Positions 48,101 to 58,327 of a DNA stretch of 64,000 nt are shown here, piece by piece. The stretch is taken from positions 23,790 to 87,789 of the forward strand of contig JAWPHD010010998.1 of the NCBI GenBank assembly GCA_037043455.1. Reading direction: 5' to 3'. Made by a program: the position numbers and the translations under genes. The notes below the pieces were generated by a model. That model saw nothing but the letters and a program-made list of their open reading frames with translations. It did no database searches and was not told the origin of the DNA. Each line of letters begins with the position of its first letter. Position 1 is the stretch's first letter. Source of the stretch: Cyrtodaria siliqua. Taxonomy: Eukaryota > Mollusca > Bivalvia > Adapedonta > Hiatellidae.

Positions 48101-51100
48101 ACAAGTTGACCTCCCAGTGAGATTCGAGCCCGCAATTGTGAGAGGCGAGAAGGTTTCTAACTCTCGAGTCCTGAGAGGGAATGAACCTATTCATTATTGT
48201 GATATTATTAAGGTAGATTCATTAAGTGAGCATTTCAATGCTGCATGTGATGTGAAACTATTTCAGATAAGATAAATGTGTTTATGCGTCTTTTATATTT
48301 GGGATGTTATGACACCCAACATGTTGAGAGTACATAGCATGTGCAGAGCATAATCATGATATTAAAGACAACAGTTTTTTAGCCCAGTTTTTTAAGCCCT
48401 GTGCAGGTGCGTAGCTAGACAACTTTTCGTCATACGCATGGTCAATCGCAATACTAACAAATCATTAAAATTGTTTTTGAAATGCATTATGTATTTTTTT
48501 CTTTTCAAAATGTTTGTACGCAGGTGCGTATCTGCGTATAGGCAGCTATGCGCCTGATGTGGTATACACACATTTCTCCACCAGGTAACAGATACATGTA
48601 ATGACACAATAACAACAATGGTAAGACCATCCTTAAAACATCTTTTTTTGATGTTTTCAGACCCTGGATTTCATGAGTTGGGTACATAGGTATAAAGGTG
48701 TTTTTTGAAGTCAGTTAACAACTCATGAAATTAAAAAAAAAATCGAAAATATAGCAAGGGAAATTAAATAATAACATTAATAATACAACACTGCTATTAC
48801 AAGTTTTCAGGGGGCTGTTTTTTTCGTTGGTAGCCAGGGAAAAAGCAAATCAACAATTGTTCATGGTTCGCCTAATACTGAAGCTGTGCAGAAAGCAGAC
48901 ACTCTGAAAATAAATCACATCTCAGTCAGGGTATGCAACTGGTTTTTATATGTATACTGACCTTTAATGACCCTTGACCTATGTGCATTTACATAAGCAA
49001 TGTTTAAATGATCATACATGTATATGATAACAATATCATGCCATAACAAGTCTTATGTAAGTCTGTATACATAAGATAACACCCTTGTCAAATCTAAGCA
49101 CACCAGTTAGTTAGGCCAAATAATAAATCTGTGGTTTTGGTTACTGCATGTACCTTACCTTTTGGCTTAAACATATAAAGACCCTATTTTCTTCCATTTT
49201 ACATCTTCTAGTGACAATGCACAACATAAAAATTATTATGCTTATGTAAAAAACACAAACTATATCACCCTTAAATTGTAAATTGGCAATAGACATAACA
49301 CAAACTTAGAAGGGGCAATATTTCACTACTGTAGCCTTATAGATATTTCATAACAGATAGAAACTTGTATTATGCAACAGTAGTAGTACACTGAACTTAA
49401 AGTACACACACCTGTATTTATCATGAAGAAGAATACTGACATATATGAGCTTCAATTTATTTCAGTTATCATTTTTAAAGGGACACAGCATTCTTATTTT
49501 TTTAAAAACTCATGGCGTCCTGTTAGCTTTTCTATTGACTTGCATTTGTTCAATTATTAATGTTAATTATAAGAATAGTATAAAGGAAATTGTGTTTCCA
49601 TATTATTAACTGTTGATTATGTTGCACCAATAATATATTTAAACCTACGGTAGAATATGGTAGAATCCGGGAACCGTGCCCTACTCTAATAGATTCCTGT
49701 GGTTCTTTAACATGCTCGGAGGATAGACCGATACACGGGACTACGGACGAGGCTAAGGGAAAGTGTCTTGCCCAAGAACACACCAACGAAACTCAGTGGC
49801 ACCACGGAGGATTGAACCCGGAGCCTTCGGTTACAAACCCGCCACGCTACCGACTGCACCACGCCAGCCCCAAAGAACAAAATGAAAAAAAGAAAACTCA
49901 AAATGTTACTTAATTATATGCAAGCAGGTTTAAAGTCAAAATGATTCTGGATTAATAAATAAATCGAGAATTGTAATTGTAATGCTTGGTACAGTCCAGA
50001 CTCTATTGTACCTATAGCTTTTAAGCCCAGTAATCGACGTCATCAGCAGGTGCACGAGATGATCGTCATTAGTTGTGCCTAAAGTATCGCAATCAATGGT
50101 AAAAAGACTCGGTTAATATTGACTTCTGCTAATACTTAGCAAGACTGGGCTTGGCTTTAGGACGTCCTGTTGGTTAAAAGGCGGAGAAACTATAATCCTT
50201 AGATCTACACATACACACATTTAATGCTTAGTAAAAGTTTTAAGATTGCCATGAGTCTCTTTATGAACAATTATTTGGTTTACCACTGAATAGTCAAACA
50301 GTCGAATCAAATTCTCTGACAATTCATTACTCCATACCCAAGATCAGATAATGTATTTCACAACATAGGGAAGTAAACGCTTAAAGAGTTCCTATTTTCA
50401 TTAATTAACATGACTAATGATTTATCACATAACTAGCGGTGTGAGTGTAATAAAGCCATGATATATTTACCATATGATACTAGTGAAATAAATATGGAAA
50501 TGATGGCTGAATCATCACTCGGTCTTTTCCTATCGTATGCAAATCGTTGAGATTCGGTTGTTCTGTATCGTATGGGAAAAACAGTCAACATACAACGTCA
50601 TCATACAAACATACAATGTCATGGCACGACAACGTTATATATAGGCAGCTATACTAATGTTGCTTACAAGGCTTTTTTGGGATTATGTCAAATAGAATCT
50701 GAATTCGTGCCTATTTAATATTGAATTTATTAAACTAGTTGATTAAAATTTATATGATGCTCAGCACAGCCTCACAGCATATAATTTTATCCAACTTGTT
50801 TAATAATTTCAACATTAAACAGGCACTCATGTAAGTAGCTCTATTATAACCATAGCTCTAATGGTTTTCCTTTGTTCTTGCTTATGATATAATTTTCATA
50901 AACTTGAAGGTCTGAGCCTAAACCGTGCTATAAATGCCGGTATATTTCAGCCGTGCTATAAATGACAGATTCGGCAGTTATACCATGGTCTACTCAATTT
51001 TACACAGGCGCAGTTGTAATTTACAACACAGCTGTCAATCAAAACGACTACACCATTACCAAAACAGCACTCCTTGACAGTGCATGTGCCCAATAATATA

Positions 51101-54100
51101 CAAAGGCGATTGGCTAAAACAATCAAAACATGGGTCATGCTCATGTCGCGTGATAATGCTATTTCTTGATTGGATCGAGCTGTTAATTTTACTGAAGACT
51201 GCAACGCCCTAAAACTTCTTGCACATGCGTAGATGGATAATGGCTCTGGTACAAAACATTTATAGCATATTTTTCTCGTATGCGATTTATACTCGAAAAA
51301 TCATGCTATAAATATTACTTACGTATTTGTCCAGCACTAGTAGTTACTAACCAATATGTACCCCACTAGAAAATGTGTCCATGGGACATGGATGCCTCGC
51401 TTGAGCACTGTCCATCACATAAAATAAAACTTTAATGTCCAAAAAATAGGTTAAGGTCATTCATGTTGACCTAATTTTGTTAGGAAGATACTTCTGTCAC
51501 ATAGATGTAAACATGTGAAAAGTTAAAAGCTGTACGGCTTCCACTGTCTAAGAAACTTGAATTTATTTTATAGATACGGACAACTTTGCACAGAGTTGAA
51601 AGAAATTATATTAAAATATTTCACATATCTGAAACACAATGGCTGCTTGAATAAGTTTAAAGTGCTCCCAAGTATAACATGCACAGCTGGGAGGATCAGA
51701 ACTCCTTAAACATCTCCATCTCCTAAATACATTACCATTGGTATCAAACACAATTGTCAAACACTTGATTTGTTTTTTATGTTATTATGAAACTGAAACA
51801 TACATGTATTTGAAGTAAAGGAAAATAATGCTCTAAGCAATGTTTGTTCTGCAGTCTTTAAATGTCCCTATCAAAATGCATGTGAGCCAATACTTCTGGC
51901 TAAAATCGACAATTAAAAAAACAAAAACATTTTCACCGCCAAGTTTCATTTATAAATATTCTAATTACATTTAAATATTCTAATTATTTAGATTTTTGTT
52001 GAACAGAAGTTCAATTGTAAGACTCACTTGAGCTTGGCATATCACCAAAGGTCCCTCGTCTGTGAGCGTAGGAATAATCTTCTTGCGCCTTTCCCCCAAC
52101 CTGGAAGATGTTGGGAATAATCATATAAGTCTCTACACAATACTTGAAAATATATTTTAATATCGCTTACTATTAATAATTATATATTGATTTGTTTGTT
52201 TGGGGTTTTACTTCATTTTCCAGCACATTTTAAGCTATGTATGACAGTCGATTATTTTTGTGGTGGAGGCAGACTGCCCACTTATTCCTGGGTAGAACCA
52301 GTACTGTATACCTCCTCCCATCCATTATTTTTGTGGTGAAGGCAGACCACCCAATTATTCCTGGGTAGAACCAGTACTGTATACCTCCCGCCATCCATTA
52401 TTTTTGTGGTGGAGGCAGACCACCCAATAATTCCTGGGTAGAACCAGTACTGTATACCTCCCGCCATCCATTGTTTTTGTGGTGAAGGCAGACCACCCAC
52501 TTATTCCTGGGTAGAACCAGTACTGTATACCCCCCGACATCCATTATTTTCGTGGTGGAGGCAGACCACCAAATTATTCCTGGGTAGAACCAGTACTGCA
52601 TACCTCCCGACATCCATTATTTTTGTGGTGGAGGCAGACCACCCACTTATTCCTGGGTAGAACCAGTACTGTATACCTCCCGCCATTCATTATTTTTGTG
52701 GTGGAGGCAGACCACCCACTTATTCCTTGGTAGAACCAGTACTGTGTATCTCCCGCCATCCATTATTTTTGTGGTGGAAGCAGACCACCCACATTATTCC
52801 TGGGTAGAAGCAGTACTGCATACCTCCCGCAATCGGTAATGGTGGAGGCAGACCACCCACATTATTCCTGGGTAGAACCAGTACTGCATACCTCCCGCCA
52901 TCCGTAATGGTGGAGGCAGACCACACAATTATTCCTGGGTAGAAGCATTACTACATACCTCCCGCCATCCGTAATGGTGGAGGCAGACCACACAATTATT
53001 CCTGGGTAGAAGCATTACTACATACCTCCCGCCATCCGTAATGGTGGAGGCAGACCGCCCACATTATTCCTGGGTAGAAGTAATACTCCGTAATGGTGGA
53101 GGCAGACCACCCACATTATTCCTGGGTAGAACCAGTACTGCATATCTCCTGCCATACATTATTTTTGTGGTGGAGGCAGACCACTCAATTATTCCTGGGT
53201 AGAACCAGTACTGCATATCCCCGCCATACATTATTTTTGTGGTGGAGGCAGACCACCCGATTATTCCTGGGTAGAACCAGTACTGTATATCTCCCGCCAT
53301 ACATTATTTTTGTGGTGGAGGCAGACCACCCAATTATTCCTGGGTAGAACCAGTACTGCATATCTCCCGCCATACATTATTTTTGTGGTGGAGGCAGACC
53401 ACCCACATTATTCCTGGGTAGAACCAGTACTGTATACCTCCCGCCACCCGGTGGGATTCCAACCCATAGCGGTGAGAGGCAAGAAAGATAACAAAGCAAT
53501 GTTGTTAACCCATCGAGCATGGAGGCACTCTACTATATTATAATACTAGAATGAATTCAATGGCACGCCATCGCAAAATACCCACGTTTTCTTCACACAG
53601 TCAATTCCCTTTAACCCTGTATCCATTTTACATGTAATTGTTTTGACAGTTCTTCTCAGATCAGAAATAGTATTATTTATGCTTTTCTGTATACATGCAG
53701 GACACCGTAAATGAATAAAAAACAATTAGGGTATTTGAACTTTTGACCCTGATCCCAGACTCCCATGGAGCAAATTATACTGATATTACCAAAATCATTA
53801 CATTTTATTGAGAAAGGAAAATAGAAATTTGACATATCTAATATCCTAAAGAAACGGATTTTACAAATACTCATATATAATAAAGGGACTAGAGGCGATC
53901 AGTGACTGATGCCAATCCAAATACTCATATACAATAAAGGGACTAGAGGCGATCAGTGACTGATGACAATCCAAATACTCATATACAATAAAGGGACTAG
54001 ATGCGATCAGTGACTGATGCCAATCCAAATACTCATATATAATAAAGGGACTAGAGGCAATCAGTGACTGATGCCAATCCAAATACTCATATACAATAAA

Positions 54101-57100
54101 GGGACTAGATGCGATCAGTGACTGATGCCAATCCAAATACTCATATATAATAAAGGGACTAGAGGCGATCAGTGACTGATGCCAATCCAAATACTCATAT
54201 ACAATAAAGGGACTAGAGGCGATCAGTGACTGATGCCAATCCAAATACTCATATACAATAAAGGGACTAGAGGCGATCAGTGACTGATGCCAATCCAAAT
54301 ACTCATATACAATAAAGGGACTAGAGGCGATCAGTGACTGATGCCAATCCAAATACTCATATACAATAAAGGGACTAGAGGCGATCAGTGACTGATGCCA
54401 ATCCAAATACTCATATATAATAAAGGGGCTAGAGGCGATCAGTGACTGATGCCAATCCAAATACTCATATACAATAAAGGGACTAGAGGCGATCAGTGAC
54501 TGATGCCAATCCAAATACTCATATACAATAAAGGGACTAGAGGCGATCAGTGACTGATGCCAATCCAAATACTCATATATAATAAAGGGGCTAGAGGCGA
54601 TCAGTGACTGATGCCAATCCAAATACTCATATACAATAAAGGGACTAGAGGCGATCAGAGACTGATGTCAATCCAAATACTCATATATAATAAAGGGACT
54701 AGAGGCGATCAGTGACTGATGCCAATCCAAATACTCATATATAATAAAGGGACTAGAGGCGATCAGTGACTGATGCCAATCCAAATACAAATGAAACATC
54801 ATAATGTGCTTCAGGTACATCAGGCTGCATGTTACCTTTAGTTATGGTTATGAAAATGTTTGGTCTGGAAAACACGTTTACTTGACAGGGTTTTGTTGTT
54901 TAATTATTAATGAAAAGCTTATGGTGTTCACAAAACAAGACTTCTCTACTACCAACTGTTTTGTTAACAATCATTAAATCAGACATAGCATGCAGTCTAG
55001 TGTATTTTAGTGGTGAGAGTGAACTCCCTTTTTCATTTTATTTTATGTAATTACCCCACAGAAGTAAATGAGCACAAGTGTATAGTTAGATTTCGCGATC
55101 AAAAACTAGAATATAATTATTGTTTCCAACAATCGATTATGTTCTGATACAATCGATTATCAACGATTGTGAGACAATCGATTACCAACGATTGTCTCTG
55201 TGTGACAATCGATTGTCTCAATTATCAACGATTGTCTCTGTGAGACAATCGATTATCAATGATTGTGAGACAATCGATAATCAATGATTGTGAGACAATC
55301 GATTATCAACGATTGTCTCTGTGTGACAATCGATTGTCTCAATTATCAATGATTGTGAGACAATCGATTATCAATGATTGTGAGATAATCGATTATCAAC
55401 AATTATGAGACAATCGATTATCACCGATTGTGAGACAAACCAAATTAACTTTCAATTATAACTGATCATCGACCCCTGTTATCAAGCATTAAAATCACAC
55501 CTTGATTTATTTATCCAGATATTTTTAACTTTGAACCTGCGTTAGTATTCAAACGTCATGTCTAAATATATGAGTGGTGCATTATAATCAACAATAATAT
55601 GCATAAACAGTTTACTTCGAAAAATTCAAACAACTATTAATAATGATTTGCAAGTTAAAAACCGGATGCTGTAATTTTAAAGAAATCAAGTCTGTCGTGT
55701 GTCCTTTTTTTTAGGTCAGTGGAAAAGACAGATAAAGAAATGGAAATCTAACAACATGTTAAATATGAAAAAAGTCAACTTTTCAAACTATTTCATTTTA
55801 AATTATTTACCTGTTTGTAAAATGTGGGACCAAACCCGACCCCTGCCCAGATTTCATCCTCCTCATCCTTCATGGCAGGGTCTGTGACCTGATTAACAAG
55901 TTTCTGAAGCTTGGCCATTACCTTGGCAACCTCTTTTGCATTGGCTGTGGGGGAAAGGTCAATCCACAAATACAGAGCGTGGTTCTTGCCTTGTGAAAAC
56001 ACCTGGTAAATGGTAGATAAAAAGTGTGAACAATCGCAAATGGCATGATGTAAATGTACACCAATGTGTAAACAATCGCAAACAGCATAACGAAATTGTA
56101 AACCAAAGTGTAAACAATCCCAAATTGCCTAACGTAAATGTAAATGAAGTTTGAAATACAGTAGGACATACTTTTAATAGTATTTGAGGGCTAAAAATTA
56201 AACCTAGGTGAACTTATACTCCCGAAGAAGCAGTGAATCTAATACTTGCTCATGGTCAATGAGCAGTTGTATAATCGCTCATGGTCAATGAGCAGTTGTA
56301 TAATCGCTCATGGTCAATGAGCAGTTACTCAAGGCCAATGAGCAGTTACTCAAGGTCAATGAGCGGTTACTCAAGGCCAATGAGCGGTTACTCAAGGCCA
56401 ATGAGCGGTTACTCAAGGCCAATGAGCAGTTACTCAAGGCCAATGAGCAGTTACTCTAGGTCAATGAGCGGTTACTCAAGGCCAATGAGCAGTTTCTCAA
56501 GGCCAATGAGCAGTTACTCAAGGTCAATGAGCGGTTATTCAATGACAATGAGCAGTTACTCAAGGCCAATGAGCGGTTACTCAAGGCCAATGAGCGATTA
56601 CTCAAGGCCAATGAGCGGTTACCCAAGGTCAATAAGCGGTTACTCAAGGCCAATGAGCAGTTTCTCAAGGCCAATGAGCAGTTACTCAAGGTCAATGAGC
56701 GGTTATTCAATGACAATGAGCAGTTACTCAAGGCCAATGAGGTTACTCAAGGTCAATGAGCAGTTACTCAATGCCAATGAGTGGTTACTCAAGGTCAATG
56801 AGGCAGTTACTCAATGTCAATGAGCCATTACTAGGTTATTCAAGGTCAATGAGCAGTTACTCAAGGCCAATGAACAGTTACCCAAGGCCAATGAGCAGTT
56901 ACCCAAGGCCAATGAGCGATCAAGGTCAATGAGCAGTTAGTTAAGGCCAATGAGCAGTTACTTAAGGGTTGAAGGCCAATGAGCTGTTACTCAAGGTCAA
57001 TGAGCAGTTATTCAAGGTCAATGAGCAGTTACTCAAGGTCAATGGGCAGTTTCTCAAGGCCAATGAAAGGTTACTCAAGGCCAAGGGCAGTTACTCAAAG

Positions 57101-58110
57101 TCAATGAGTGATTACTCAAAGCCACTGAGCAGTTATTCATGGTCAATGAGCGGTTACTCAATGTCAATGAGTAGTTACTCAAAGTCAATGAGCAGTTACT
57201 CAAAGCTAATGAAGGGTTACTCAAAGTCAATGAGCAGTTACTCAAAGTCATTGGGCAATTACTCAAGGCCAATGGGCAGTTAATCAAGGCCACTAAGCAG
57301 TTACTCTAAACCAATGAGCAGTTACTCAAGGTCAATGAGCAGCTACTCAAGGTCAATGAGCAGTTTCTCAAGGCCAATGAGCGGTTACTCATGGCAAATG
57401 GGCAGTTACTCAAGGTCAATGAGTGATTACTCAAAGCCAATGAGCAGTTATTCAAGTTCAATGAGCAGTTACTCAAGGTCAATGAGCGGTTATTCAAGGT
57501 CAATGAGTAGTTTCTCAAAGCCAATGAGCAGTTACTCAAGGCCACTAAGCAGTTACTCAAAACCAATGAGCAGTTAGTTACTCAAGGTCAATGAGCAGTT
57601 ACTCAATGCCAGTGAGCAGTTACTCAAAAGTCAATGAGTAGTTACTCAAGGCCAATGAGCAGTTACTCAAGGTCAATGAGTGGTTACTCAAAAGTCAATG
57701 AGCAGTTACTCAAGGCCAGTGAGTAGTTACGCAAAGCCAATGAGGAGTTACTCAAAGTCAATGAGCAGTTACTCATGGCCAGTGAGGGGTTACTCAAAGT
57801 CAACGCGCAGTTGTATGATCATAGCTCTAACGACCTTTCCTTGCAAGCCTAGCATGCTAAACCATTGTAGCACAAGTACCAAAAACATTTTTCTACACAT
57901 TTCTTACATTGGGTTGACTGGTTGGAGAGCCTGCGGCCGATACTGTCGGTACAACCTTTTGGGCAGCATTGGCTATCTCCTGGAACGTCTCCCTGTTGGC
58001 ATATTTATAAATCCCGTATCCACCAGCGCCAGCAGCTAGAGTACCCAGCAAGATGGGACCAGCAGACTTCTTGACTCCGGTCGCTTTCGAGCCAAAACTT
58101 CTACTCTGGG
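33547..58110 (-). CDS. DyP-type haem peroxidase with mitochondrial-type N-terminus (5' partial)
   Basis: Eight exons read right to left: 58110-57908, 56002-55811, 52100-52028, 45167-45006, 43457-43384, 37064-37016, 34296-34201 and 33797-33547. All phases agree and give 365 residues ending in TGA. DyP hallmarks in order are GDVFVHAK (about 157-164), GRDMSGFIDGTEN with catalytic Asp209, TSHVARM with the presumed proximal haem ligand His276, and EIVRQSMPYG with distal Arg296; the C-terminus has GLFFIGF and GTYFYFP. Spacing of Asp, His and Arg resembles bacterial DyPs. The N-terminus has basic RSF...SKA and a Gly/Ala-rich hydrophobic segment (about 18-36), suggesting mitochondrial import and membrane anchoring. 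Expected reaction: H2O2-dependent oxidation of organic substrates. The initiator exon is not seen. Coding is 1.1 kb in over 24.5 kb. Confidence 0.93.
34201..34296 (-). CDS. DyP peroxidase exon 7 with the proximal His, parent of an acceptor-derived array
   Basis: Acceptor tcatttcag and donor gtaagc. Encodes DKTLEGWVGRSIDDSTEIAR and KSITSHVARMTG. SHVAR holds the presumed haem-ligating His. The first 33 or so bases of the exon with its acceptor recur about ten times just upstream in the transcript direction (34297-35925). Confidence 0.93.
34297..35925. repeat. 75-bp array derived from the DyP exon 7 3' splice site
   Basis: About nine units at 34297-34994 and one at 35850-35925, each with TACTCCTGCCTACCCAACCT, the exon start AGTGTCTTAT and the inverse acceptor CTGAAACAAGAGG. 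On the minus strand the units read DKTLEGWEGMSMGGQ, like the real exon's DKTLEGWVGRS. Units are 25 codons, but the last junction to the real exon has lost two bases and some copies carry stops. Confidence 0.94.
34995..35847. mobile_element. 853-bp insertion with TA target duplication, splitting the exon-derived array
   Basis: The array unit is interrupted within CATATAGTACTG. The insert begins CAGTGTTGCC and ends ATAACACTT, flanked by TA on both sides. Termini share only AGTGTT inverted. Probably a non-autonomous Tc1/mariner-like or other TA-targeting element. Confidence 0.65.
35926..37015 (-). other. DyP intron, mostly unique
   Basis: At 36545-36725 short repeats of ACTGCATGATGGGTTATACT and of TGAGCACCTATACTGCACAG occur. 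Nothing else is recognised. Confidence 0.5.
37016..37064 (-). CDS. DyP peroxidase exon 6 (49 bp)
   Basis: Small exon with acceptor gtatttcag and donor gtaaac, encoding ITQKWIHQFDVINSQK plus one base. Fits the DyP segment QxWxHD/QLxxF between GGSYV and the proximal-His region. Confidence 0.88.
37078..37525. repeat. 49-50-bp array beside DyP exon 6
   Basis: About nine units with AAATACTGATGTCGGGAATC, GGTTGTATTTCCATGATCC and ATCATCATAT. It starts about 15 bp from the acceptor of the 49-bp exon, but does not visibly contain exon sequence. Confidence 0.92.
37998..38690. repeat. (ATC)n / (CATCAT)n trinucleotide tract
   Basis: About 0.7 kb of interrupted CAT/ATC repeats with GTC and AAT variants; a short stretch of the opposite orientation (GATGATGAT) occurs near 38411-38450 and 38636-38665. 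Poly-His or poly-Met frames here are not genes. Confidence 0.95.
38817..39035 (-). mobile_element. tRNA-derived SINE, reverse orientation
   Basis: On the minus strand GCCGGCTAGCTCAGTCGGTT (A box) and GGGTTCGATTCCCGGGC (B box, T arm) are clear; the anticodon arm is irregular and a non-tRNA body ends in TACTGGTTACTAAGTACTAG. Called a SINE and not a tRNA gene. Confidence 0.8.
39096..39168. repeat. (GAC)n(GAT)n microsatellite
   Basis: About thirteen ACG/GAC triplets followed by about eleven GAT triplets. Confidence 0.97.
39870..43322. repeat. 41-bp array, about 84 copies (3.4 kb)
   Basis: Units GACAGTAGCACTAAAAACAG plus ACACTGAAGCTTGCTGTGTTG. Three variant classes at one position (AGTAGCACT, AGTAGGGCT, AATGGCGAT) are interleaved. 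Each unit carries an AAGCTT site. It occupies a DyP intron. Confidence 0.97.
43384..43457 (-). CDS. DyP peroxidase exon 5
   Basis: Acceptor ttatttcag and donor gtaggt. Two bases complete the Gly of GFIDG, then TENAADDESREAIAVDKKTG and GSYV. DGTEN and GGSYV are family-conserved. Confidence 0.93.
43458..43849 (-). other. DyP intron, nothing recognised
   Basis: AT-rich sequence without supported features. Confidence 0.45.
43850..44372. mobile_element. MITE-like element with arms of about 200 bp
   Basis: Left GATATGACCTATTGAAAATT and GGCCATCTTGGCATGATGAC are mirrored on the right by AATAGGTCATATCC and GATGACGTCATCGTTCCAAA...GGCCACC. Outer ends share AATTTGTATTAA / TTAATACAAATT. No coding region. 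The right arm holds a perfect CRE palindrome TGACGTCA. Confidence 0.82.
44695..44862. mobile_element. Foldback element with arms of about 75 bp
   Basis: GATAGGGAATTCCAACCC... and ...GGGTTGGAATTCCCTATC are inverse copies around AACCTCGGCAAAGCCTCAG; outer arms AAGAATCTATCATGGGTA and TACCCATGAAAGATTCTT also pair. Confidence 0.88.
44934..45000. repeat. 20-bp triplet repeat abutting a DyP donor
   Basis: Three copies of ACCAACAGTAAACTGCAAAT directly intron-side of the donor of exon 4. On the minus strand each ends TATTTGCAG, an acceptor-like sequence. Confidence 0.92.
45006..45167 (-). CDS. DyP peroxidase exon 4 with the catalytic Asp
   Basis: Acceptor ttatccag and donor gtgaga. Encodes GDVFVHAKCNTSSKLFELAQ through YKNGRDMSGFID; the GFIDG motif is split by the following intron. 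The Asp is the acid-base residue of DyP peroxidases. Confidence 0.94.
45243..45530. mobile_element. Short element related to the pearl-like class
   Basis: Contains one core-like unit (TTTCATGAACATAGGTCAAA), the microsatellite-like GACGACAGACGACGGACAAA, and a terminal hairpin GTGTCTGCC...GGCGACAC. Like the 28419 element, it ends with GCGA-ACA then AATA. Confidence 0.55.
45940..46625. repeat. 42-bp array, about sixteen copies
   Basis: Units ATTATGTATATGCACGGGAC plus TGGTGACATCAGATGCGAGGAG. Open in several frames on both strands because 42 is fourteen codons; not a gene. Located in a DyP intron. Confidence 0.96.
46630..47370. other. DyP intron, nothing recognised
   Basis: AT-rich, no supported feature. 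Confidence 0.45.
47373..47640 (+). mobile_element. Two fragments of the 52-kb-array element, after a T/G homopolymer
   Basis: A T18 run then about G12 precedes GGCAGACCACCCACTTTTCC (47404). A second copy from about 47520 reads AGCTATTTATGATGGTCAA, then GTGGTGGCGGCAGACTGCCC and TGGATAGAACCGTAATTG. Confidence 0.75.
47727..47972 (+). mobile_element. Dispersed 240-bp element, second copy
   Basis: Matches 15355-15595 closely (CAGGTGCCATCTCGCTCATA, GTTCAGGGTGAGAAGGTTCT, GCGCCTTAAAACCCCAATTC). A SINE-like size and tail; no tRNA head is clear. Confidence 0.82.
48035..48185 (+). mobile_element. 3' part of the 52-kb-array element
   Basis: TGGGTAGAACCAGTACTGCA continues into GACCTCCCAGTGAGATTCGA and CGCAATTGTGAGAGGCGAGA, showing what normally follows the unit in unexpanded copies. 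Confidence 0.75.
48190..49645 (-). other. DyP intron, nothing recognised
   Basis: No repeat family, RNA or coding signal is supported. TAAAGGGACACAGCATTC near 49479 vaguely resembles the TIR of the 20328 element. Confidence 0.4.
49650..49872 (-). mobile_element. tRNA-derived SINE, reverse orientation
   Basis: On the minus strand GGCTGGCGTGGTGCAGTCGG, B-box-like GGTTCAATCC, TGTTCTTGGGCAAGACACTT and the CGGTCTATCCTCCGAGCATG segment follow the order of the 30583 copy. The tail is missing. Confidence 0.88.
49880..52027 (-). other. DyP intron, nothing recognised
   Basis: About 2.1 kb of AT-rich sequence. Small phrases (CGTGCTATAAATG) recur at 50923 and 50952 only. No gene or array seen. Confidence 0.45.
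52028..52100 (-). CDS. DyP peroxidase exon 3 of those visible
   Basis: Acceptor atcttccag and donor gtgagt. Encodes GGKAQEDYSYAHRRGTFGDM and PSS, leading into SGDVFVHAK in the next exon. This region corresponds to the P-x-x-GGDxFxH approach in DyPs. Confidence 0.87.
52190..53510 (+). mobile_element. SINE-like element with a 73-bp core expanded about sixteen times
   Basis: The left flank (CATTTTAAGCTATGTATGAC) and right flank (GGTGGGATTCCAACCCATAG, GAGAGGCAAGAAAGATAAC) match unexpanded copies at 9195, 47520 and 48035. Between them units of 73 bp repeat (TTATTTTTGTGGTGGAGGCA, GACCACCCACTTATTCCTGG, AGAACCAGTACTGTATACCT); a run of shortened units with CCGTAATGG lies at about 52830-53100. Confidence 0.92.
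53868..54790. repeat. 54-bp array, about seventeen copies
   Basis: Nearly identical units ACTCATATACAATAAAGGGA plus CTAGAGGCGATCAGTGACTG and ATGCCAATCCAAAT. The 253-residue minus-strand frame reflects an 18-codon period with no start, composition or homology support. Confidence 0.97.
55115..55440. repeat. ATCGAT palindrome cluster
   Basis: About a dozen ATCGAT sites within GACAATCGATTATCAA and inverse-related CAACGATTGTCTCTGTG; the segment at 55203-55220 contains the perfect palindrome GACAATCGATTGTC. The whole block can fold extensively. Confidence 0.9.
55811..56002 (-). CDS. DyP peroxidase exon 2 of those visible
   Basis: Acceptor tttaccag and donor gtaaat. 64 codons in phase 0: VFSQGKNHALYLWIDLSPTA to AGVGFGPTFYKQ. 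The LxLxIDLS strand and the GVGFGP segment fit the first ferredoxin-like fold of DyPs. Confidence 0.9.
56265..57810. repeat. 21-bp array, about seventy copies
   Basis: Units AGTTACTCAAGGCCAATGAGC with C/T and G variants (CAAGGTCAATGAGCGG). It fills most of the DyP intron between the first two visible exons. Ser/Tyr-rich frames are period artefacts. Confidence 0.96.
57908..58110 (-). CDS. DyP peroxidase exon, N-terminal targeting and anchor
   Basis: Minus-strand acceptor ttattatcag and donor gtaaga. Two bases plus 67 codons: QSRSFGSKATGVKKSAGPIL, then a Gly/Ala-rich hydrophobic run and YKYANRE. A TTG-initiated reading exists, but the cag border and the lack of an ATG argue this is an internal exon. 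The first exon should be to the right of the window or in the satellite. Confidence 0.82.
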
Positions 58111-58327
58111 CTGATAATAACAATTAATAACACATGTTAATCACTCTCACTTTTAACCCATACGTTAATATTTGAAATAAGACCTCTAATGTATAACAAA
58201 ACGGATTTCTTATCTCTTATCCAATTTCTTTAAATTGTTATAATATACAGTATACAATCCATTTAGCGTCCTGGTACATAATTAATATACAGTATATTAC
58301 CCAATTAGCGTCTCGGTACATAATATA

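Noticed and set aside
53861..54622. 253-residue minus-strand frame in the 54-bp array
   Set aside because: Perfect 18-codon repeat with no codon-position bias in its differences from unit to unit that I could see; intronic.
56281..57577. Ser/Tyr-rich frames such as MSSYSRP repeats
   Set aside because: Translations of the 21-bp array; the opposite strand is equally open.
58111..58123. Start codon for the DyP gene at the right end of the N-terminal exon
   Set aside because: The only in-frame start is TTG and the sequence reads as an acceptor (ttattatcag), so this is an internal exon.
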